From: Torreya grandis
Taxonomy: Eukaryota > Streptophyta > Pinopsida > Cupressales > Taxaceae
NCBI GenBank assembly: GCA_037957365.1
Contig: JARHVA010000021.1
Location: 2,800,501-2,864,500 of the forward strand
Length of the DNA stretch: 64,000 nucleotides
Reading direction: 5' to 3'
Shown: one piece after another, positions 57,676-64,000 of the stretch
Layout of the letters: every line of letters starts with the position of its first letter
Numbering within the stretch: position 1 is the first letter of the stretch
Program-made: the position numbers and the translations under genes
The notes under the pieces: model-generated
Told to the model about the DNA's origin: nothing
Seen by the model: the letters and a program-made list of their open reading frames with translations, nothing else
Database searches by the model: none

Positions 57676-60002
57676 CTTTTTCAAGTGTTATGAAAGGGAC
57701 AAACTTGTGTTTGTATAGGGGGATTAAAATCACCGTGTAAGGATTTTAATGGTAGATTTCAAAGTTTTATAATTTTGGCCAATCCCAGGGCATTTTCAGG
57801 TGTTAGTATAAACTAAAAATTTGTTCAAAATTTTGAAACACTCCATGTGGTATATTTTTGATCCCAATTTGTTTTTTATTTGATGTATTTTAAGTGATTA
57901 AAGTGATGCTTTGACATAGAATGCTTGGAAGAGATTCTACAAATGCTTCAGGAAGGTGGAGGATGATTACTGAGCATCATCAAAGTCTTCCAAATGTCTG
58001 ATGGCATGAATCTATAGGTTTTGAGATTCCATTATGGTATTGTAATTTTTTAATTTGTACTTGCAATCAATTTTTAATGGATCAGTTCGAATGAACCCGA
58101 ATATGTAGGCATTGCCAAACTTTGTAAAAAATTATGGTGTCATCTTTATTTTGATTTTGCATTCTAATTTAATCAATCAAGTTTAATTTTCAAAAAATCA
58201 TATTTTATCAGTTTACGACATTTATAAAAAATTGATATAAGTGAAATTTGGATTGATTGATCAAATGGTTGATTGAATTGAATTTGGTGAATTATAAAAT
58301 CAGGTTTGATCAATTTTAGATTCTTTTTAATCATGAAAATTGATAAATTAAAAGATCCATTTTTAAATTATTTATTAGTAGGGGGTCTACTATAGTTTAC
58401 ATATCAAGTTTTGTTGAATTTAATGGAGTTTAATCAGGAAATGAGTTTACAAAGTTTTATAATCACTTTCATTCATTTCTAGAACACTAAATCCATTTTC
58501 TATTTGATTAAATAAATTGAGAATATTTTGCGTCTAATTATTAAAAACCACTTTATGTACTAAGGGGGTAAAGATTGGTTTTAGATCAATTTGGTATCAA
58601 TGTAGTTTGGTTGCTATCATGTTTCCACTTATTTCTTTGTGTTATTTTATTTTATTTGATGATGCAGGATTGGTTAGTGCAAAGGATAATTAGAAGGTGT
58701 TCCAATCTGTTGAAAGAAGACAAGCTTCTAATAGCTAAGATTCTGAAACCACTAGTTCTCTAGGATCAACACGTATGATGAATAAAACACATTGTCACTT
58801 GAAGATGGGAGATGGTGATGAGGAAGGATCAACCTTTCTTTTTTGGGACACATTCAGATAAAATTCAAGGCATTTTTAGTGATGCACATCCAAGAAAAAT
58901 TAGTTGTAATCTTATTATCATTCTTACACAGAGGGCATAATAAGGTATGATGGTGATCTGATTTCATATTGGTATTAACACAATAATTTGGTAATGATAA
59001 CTAGTTGTGTAACCTTTATTTCTGGATAACTAATCATATTTTGGTAGCCTATGTCCTTAATTATAGGAAACAAGTGAAAATACCAATTTCCATGGTAAGA
59101 TATGGAAATGGCAATAGGGCATTGTTCAAAAATGAATAAATTTTTATAGTTCAAGTATTGAGTATGAATTCGTTGATAAATTGGTATGTCTTCATAACTT
59201 TGTTAAGTGTTGCAGGAAGCAAACAGTAAGTTTTTTAAAACCCCAACAATACACCAACCATTACTCAATAAGTGTGCACTTCAAAGTTCTCAAAGAGGTA
59301 TAAGTTATTTTCAAACGTAACTATGTATACACAATTTTGGTTTAAATCTTTTATGTGGGTTACCTTGGAAGTAAAATATGCCTTGATGTGGAATTTTTTT
59401 AAAAGCCTTTTCGAAAATGAAAAATGGATCATATAACTCTCTTAAGATAGAGTTTTAAATAAGATGAACCCTCCTATTTAGTTGTGGAAACCAGGGAGAG
59501 GGAACAACCCTTATTGAAAAAAATGGTTTAATTGGATAGTTTTTAAAAGCAAATATATGATATTGAGTAGTATGCTTAAGTTTCACTTCAAACACTATTT
59601 TTAGGGAATTCCTATTTATGTGGATTTGGGAATAAAATTTGATAACCCTCGTGTTTGAAAAAATATTTTTTATCTCCTAATTCAGTTTTCCATTGTGATA
59701 TAATTTTTTGGGAAATTAACTTCATTTGATGAGTTTTGGAGGTATGAATCATGGATAGTCATATGGTGAAGAAAATCTTCAAATAGGTTTAAAATTCTTG
59801 GTTTTCTCCTCACATTTATATGATATTTTGCTTACAATTACTTGTAGAGTTGTAAGTTGGTAAAGAAGCTCTTATTTTTGGAAAAAAAATCTCTAAGTTG
59901 ATACTGGAGTTTGACAGGTACAGAGGAAAGATTTGACAATCAATTTTAGGGACACAACAGTTAACTATGTTTTTTTTATAGGGTGTATTGTTAAACATGA
60001 AA

Positions 60003-60034
60003 TATACTGAGAGGGAGAGGTGAATCAGTATATT
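60003..60034. other. Perfect hairpin near the Copia-2 LTR end
   Basis: ATATACTGA (60003-60011) and TCAGTATAT (60026-60034) are exact inverted repeats around a purine-rich 14-base loop. The same arrangement, with TCACTGA/TCAGTGA arms and a pyrimidine-rich loop on the element strand, is near the end of both Copia-1 LTRs. Confidence 0.85.
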
Positions 60035-60126
60035 ATATATCTTTTACTTAATCTATATTATTTTCTTTAACCACTTAATCACACATTTAAGATATGCAAT
60101 AAAACTAAAACAATAATAAGCACCAC

Positions 60127-60228
<102 letters not shown>

Positions 60229-60973
60229 ATATTTTTACGTGGAAACCCAAAGTAGGAAAAACCATGAAGAACAATCTCAAGTATATGAATGAGAACTAAC
60301 TCAAATTACAAAGTTCGCAAGCACCAACTTGCAAAAGTACCAACCCCTTTACTAAGCACCAACCCCTTGTAAATATTTGTGAGAACCAACCCACAGGAGT
60401 ACCAACCCCTATTGTGTATAAAACACAATTATCTCTCAATGTTGCTTACTCAATAAATGATAAAACTCTACAATATCTCCTGATTTTCTCTCCTCTAAAA
60501 TAAATACAAACCATACACTCTCTTGCATATTACAAATGGCTTTTCAAGCCTTTATTTATAGCTTTCCAAATGACCCTTTTCATTCCCCTTTGTGACCCTT
60601 CAATCCTCATGAAAAATGATGCCAAATTTGTATGACCCTTCATATCTTTGCATTTGAAAAGTCGCATGGTGACCCTTCATAAGCAAATGCGTCCTTTCCT
60701 CTTTTGTCTTTATCTTGGTGACTTTTATAATTCCTCAAGATGAATCTTCATGAGAAAATGCATCCTGTCATTCTTTTGTCTTTACCCTGTGACTCTTTGA
60801 CTTCTCCATGGGCCCTCTTTTGACTTATATGCAACCAAAAATATATTCATTAATATTAAATAAATATCAACACACATTATCCAAGATATGAATATTAAAA
60901 ACACCATTAAATTCAATGGGGCCTTTATCACTAATGCTAGACCTTTGACATCAATGACAATATTTTCAATAAT

Positions 60974-60984
60974 CTCCCCCTTTG
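60974..60984 (-). promoter_or_regulatory. Copia-2 polypurine tract
   Basis: Minus strand CAAAGGGGGAG followed by ATTAT and the LTR. This is the usual Copia plus-strand primer and is adjacent to the LTR, in contrast to Copia-1. Confidence 0.85.
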
Positions 60985-61110
60985 TCATTGATGGTAACCT
61001 CAAATTGAAATTGACACATCTTGAAACCTACACATACTACCATCTAAAAAACATATAATAACTCCCCCTTACTGTAGCAACCTGTACCTATTCCCTGTAC
61101 TTATTTCTAC

Positions 61111-61134
61111 ACCTATACCTATACCTATACCTAT
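61111..61134. repeat. (ACCTAT)4 hexamer repeat
   Basis: Four exact copies of ACCTAT with imperfect copies on the left, between the Copia-2 pol end and the polypurine tract. Confidence 0.85.
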
Positions 61135-61229
61135 TTCTATTCTTCTCCCCCTTTGACATCAATGGCAAATGGTCTATCCTAAAGCTAACACTTAGCTCCC
61201 CCTCAATTGATGCTGATCCTCAATGGTAG

Positions 61230-61640
61230 GAAGTAAAAGAAATTACTCCCAACTTATCCCACAAATACTCAAATGTGTCTTCTAGTAGTGCCTTTGTGAA
61301 AATATCTGTAATCTACTCTATAATACTGATATATTCCATCTTAACCTATTGATCTGTAACCTACTCTTTCAAGAAGTGATATTTGATAGGAATATGTTTT
61401 GTTCTTGAATATATCACTGGATTCTTAGAAATATTAATAGCACTTATGTTATCACAAAAAATAGAAATAGGTTCATCATATTTTACCTTGTTATCTTTCA
61501 AAGTTTGCTTCATCCAAAGCACTTGAGTACAACACAATACCACTACAATATATTTTACTTCAGCTGTAGAAATTGATACTAAATTTTTATTCTTACTTAG
61601 TCATGATACTAAGATATCACCAAAGAAGTAAGCTCCTCCA
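61230..61640 (-). pseudogene. Copia-2 RNase H C-terminal part
   Basis: Frame 61543-61361 has LWMKQTLKDNK, ISIFCDNISAINISKNPVIYSRTKHIPIKYHFLKE, carrying the CDN-SAI catalytic region and KHI-x-x-x-YHF. Shortly after, ITDIFTKALLEDTFEYLWDK is the end of Copia pol (DIFTKPL). Upstream, toward 61640, the EAEY block is only partly readable. Confidence 0.88.
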
Positions 61641-62660
61641 CTTGTACTCTTTTTGTCATCCAAGTAACCTACCTAATCTAAATCTGTATAAGCAACCAAA
61701 GTGAAATCTCTACCTATGGGATACCACAATCCATAATCCAATGTCCCCTTGATATATTTAAATATTCTCTTCACCAACTAAACATGAATATCTTTTAGAG
61801 ATCAATGATATCTGGCAACCATACTTACTGCATACATGATGTCTAGCCTCAATGCTGCCAAATATAAAAGACTACCAATCATAGATCTATACAAAGATTG
61901 ATCTGTAATAGGTGAGCTTCATTCTTGCTCACCTTATTTCTTTTAATCATTGGTGTGCCAACTAGTGCACAATCCTCAAAACCAAATTTATTCAACATTT
62001 TCTTGGCATATTTACTTTGAGATATGAAAATTCCTTTATCTGACTGAAATATTTGCAACCTTAAGAAAAATGACAATTCACTAACCATAGACATCTCAAA
62101 TTATTTTTGCATATTATCAAAAAATTCTTTTGTAATATTTTCAATGTTTCATCTAAAAATGATGTCATCAATATATACCACAATAATCAATTGATGCTCA
62201 CCTTCTATTTTGATGTAGAGATTACTGTCAACAAATCCGCTCTTAAAACCTTGATCCTACAGGTACTTATCAAGTCTTGCATACCAAGATCTAGGAGCTT
62301 GTTTCAATCCATACAGTGCTTTCTTCAATTTACATACATAGATACTAATATTTGAGAGAATAAATCCCTCAAGCTACTCAATGTAGACCTCTTCTTCTCG
62401 ATTCTCATTTAGGAAGACAGATTTGGCATCCATCTAAAACACTTTGAAAATTTTAAACACTACATATGTAAGAAACATTCTAATAGCCTCTAACCTTGCC
62501 ATTGGTGCAATTTTTTTTTCAAAATCTATTCCCTCAATCTGAGCATATCCTTTACATACTAATCTTGCTTTATTCTTGGTCGCTTCTCCATTTTCATTCA
62601 ACTTATTTCTATAAACCCATTTTGTTCCTATCACATTATGATATTTTTGTCTAGTCACTA
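61641..62660 (-). pseudogene. Copia-2 reverse transcriptase
   Basis: Frame 62658-62434 gives NVIGTKWVYRNKLNENGEAT, KARLVCKGYAQIEGIDFEKK and APMARLEAIRMFLTY. YIDD is intact at 62172-62164 within Y-I-D-D-I (62175-62161). Frame 62094-61879 gives LSFFLRLQIFQ, GIFISQSKYAKKMLNKFGFE and VGTPM. The middle, including [10 protein letters not shown], is frameshifted but readable. Confidence 0.9.
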
Positions 62661-63056
62661 ATTCCTAAGTATCATTATTTTCTATCTGATTTAATTATTC
62701 AACCATTACCTTAACCCAATGCTTATCATGTCTAGCTTTTGAAAAAGTTCTAGGCTAAATTTTTGGATAACATAGATAAATTAACTTGCTCAAATTCACT
62801 TACCATCATTCTTATGGTGTAAATTCCTTCATTTATGTCCCTTATTATGTCACTTTCATTATGATTTCTTTGGACATATTTGGAATGGGTTTTAGTGTCA
62901 TTTTTCTCCTTCTTCTCATCTTCATCTAATTCTTCAAAGTCTTCCTCTTCAATGATTTTAGGAATGTCTACTGAATCATTATTTTTTTTATATTCCATCT
63001 TTTTCTATCCTGACACTTGTAATTTCAAATATTTTCTTAGTTTTTTTGTTATAACA
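62661..63056 (-). pseudogene. Copia-2 integrase-RT linker
   Basis: Acidic, low-complexity sequence (IPKIIEEEDFEELDEDEKKE) as usual between Copia integrase and RT. The expected Pro/Ser-rich end of integrase is not clear. Confidence 0.6.
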
Positions 63057-63900
63057 TTAATAATCTTTACTTTTATAAGAATAACTAAGAAATATACCTT
63101 CATCTGCTCTAGATTCAAACTTACTAAGTTTTTCATTAGTCCTTTTTATGAAGCATCTGTTGCCAAAAACTTTGAAATAATTAACTATTGTTGGTTTGTC
63201 TTTCCATAGCTCAAATGAAGTCTTATCACTATTGACTCTCAATAATGATCTATTATGAATATGAACTACTTTAGCAACTACCTCTCTCCAATATTTATCT
63301 GGTATCTTAGATTCATTTAGCATTATCCTCACCATCTCCTGAACTATTTTGTTTCTCCATTCAACTACTCCATTTTGCTATGGAGTTTTAGCTACTGAAT
63401 AACATCTTTTTATTCCATGGTCTTCACAAAACTCAATAAACTGATCTAACATGAATTCTCCTCCTTGATCTAATCTTAGACACTTAATCTTCATACCTGT
63501 TTCATTTTCAACTAATGCTTTAAATGCTTTGAAATGTCTGAAAGCTTCTAATTTTTTCTTGAAAAACATCACCCAAGTCATACAAGAAAAATTATCAATT
63601 AAAAACATGAAATATTTCTCACCTTGAGTACTCTAAGTTCTTATAGGTCCACATAAATAAGTGTGAACAAGCTCTAACATATGAGTGGTTGAGTACTCTT
63701 TTGTTTTGAACCACCTTCTAGCCTGCTTTACATGCTGACAAGGTTCACAAAGCGTGTTGGATGGATTTATAATCTTTGGAATATTTCTAACTACTTCTTG
63801 CTAATGTTGACAAGATTGTCAAAATTTATTTGTCCCATTATCTTGTGTCGTAGCCAACTATATTCAATCTAACTCAAACAACATCTTTGACCTTTGATGT
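63057..63900 (-). pseudogene. Copia-2 integrase with GAG-pre-integrase remnant
   Basis: From the edge inward: CEPCQHVKQARRWF (zinc-binding CxxC and the R-x-F block), ELVHTYLCGPIR with the first catalytic Asp replaced by Tyr, MFLIDNFSCMTWVMFFKKK, CLRLDQGGEFMLDQF with the second Asp, then stop-QNGVVEWRNK with the catalytic Glu. IPDKYWREVVAKVVHIHNRS and FKVFGNRCFIKR follow. Two frames cover most of it (63608-63378 and 63335-63057). Confidence 0.88.
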
Positions 63901-64000
63901 CTAATAACATATATAAATTATTGCCTATTCTCTGAGCATCTACAACCAACACATCTGAATTTTTTCTCCTAATTTTAAAATCTTCTACATAAAACTTTAG

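Larger units (their letters stand above)
52301..59988. other. Unannotated AT-rich DNA
   Basis: No retroelement protein blocks, host exons or RNA genes recognised, apart from the duplications and SINE-like remnant listed separately. Open frames here (for example 56306-56503 and 57015-57299) are short and show no family features. Confidence 0.5.

Noticed and set aside
62107..63209. Plus-strand open frames of 82 and 109 codons
   Set aside because: Antisense to Copia-2 RT and linker; the minus-strand motifs account for the sequence.

Overview
The window reads as intergenic DNA from a large plant genome, very AT-rich by eye (not computed). I found no intact host gene, rRNA, tRNA or CRISPR array. 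Nearly everything recognisable is decayed retrotransposon: a plant-type L1 LINE with a C-terminal RNase H, four Ty3/Gypsy elements (one a chromovirus with a chromodomain) and two Ty1/Copia elements. The density of old, stop-ridden elements fits a giant plant genome, possibly a gymnosperm; that assignment is inference from style only.

Layout. 1-3312: AT-rich DNA with an (AT)34 tract and an unrecognised broken ORF (1171-1689, plus). 3313-9661: minus-strand LINE, in order ORF1 tail, endonuclease, reverse transcriptase, zf-RVT, RNase H, then about 1.9 kb of 3' sequence with coiled-coil-like fragments. 10238-33.6 kb: a three-level nest. Gypsy-1 (plus) is split inside its RNase H by Gypsy-2 (minus chromovirus, LTRs 14071-15388 and 30431-31741). 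Gypsy-2 is split inside gag by Copia-1 (plus, 19339-29753, LTRs about 2.85 kb, TATAA target duplication). Conceptual translation resumes across both breaks, which confirms the order of insertion. 33.6-38 kb: nothing recognised. 38.06-52.3 kb: Gypsy-4 (plus) lacks its 5' part and is split after integrase by Gypsy-3 (minus, 41391-47585), which has gag and protease but no recognisable RT or integrase. Gypsy-4 continues with an extra ORF resembling the plant-mobile-domain family, a coiled-coil region, a polypurine tract and a 3' LTR carrying an (AC)n tract. 52.3-60 kb: mostly unannotated DNA with local tandem duplications and a tRNA-derived SINE-like remnant. 59989-64000: Copia-2 (minus), running off the window end, with a 980-bp 3' LTR that holds a 99-bp GA microsatellite.

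No gene here looks functional. RT catalytic boxes survive in the LINE (FVDD), Gypsy-2 (YLDD), Copia-1 (YVDD) and Copia-2 (YIDD), and are mutated in Gypsy-1 (YLGD) and Gypsy-4 (FMDY). Most breaks are point stops of the kind expected from C-to-T decay of methylated DNA, plus small frameshifts. The points most worth a second look are: an RNase H domain placed between protease and RT in Gypsy-1; the unusually long Copia-1 LTRs; non-canonical extra coding regions in Gypsy-3 and Gypsy-4; an in-frame 21-bp heptad repeat; and the orphan ORF at 1171-1689.
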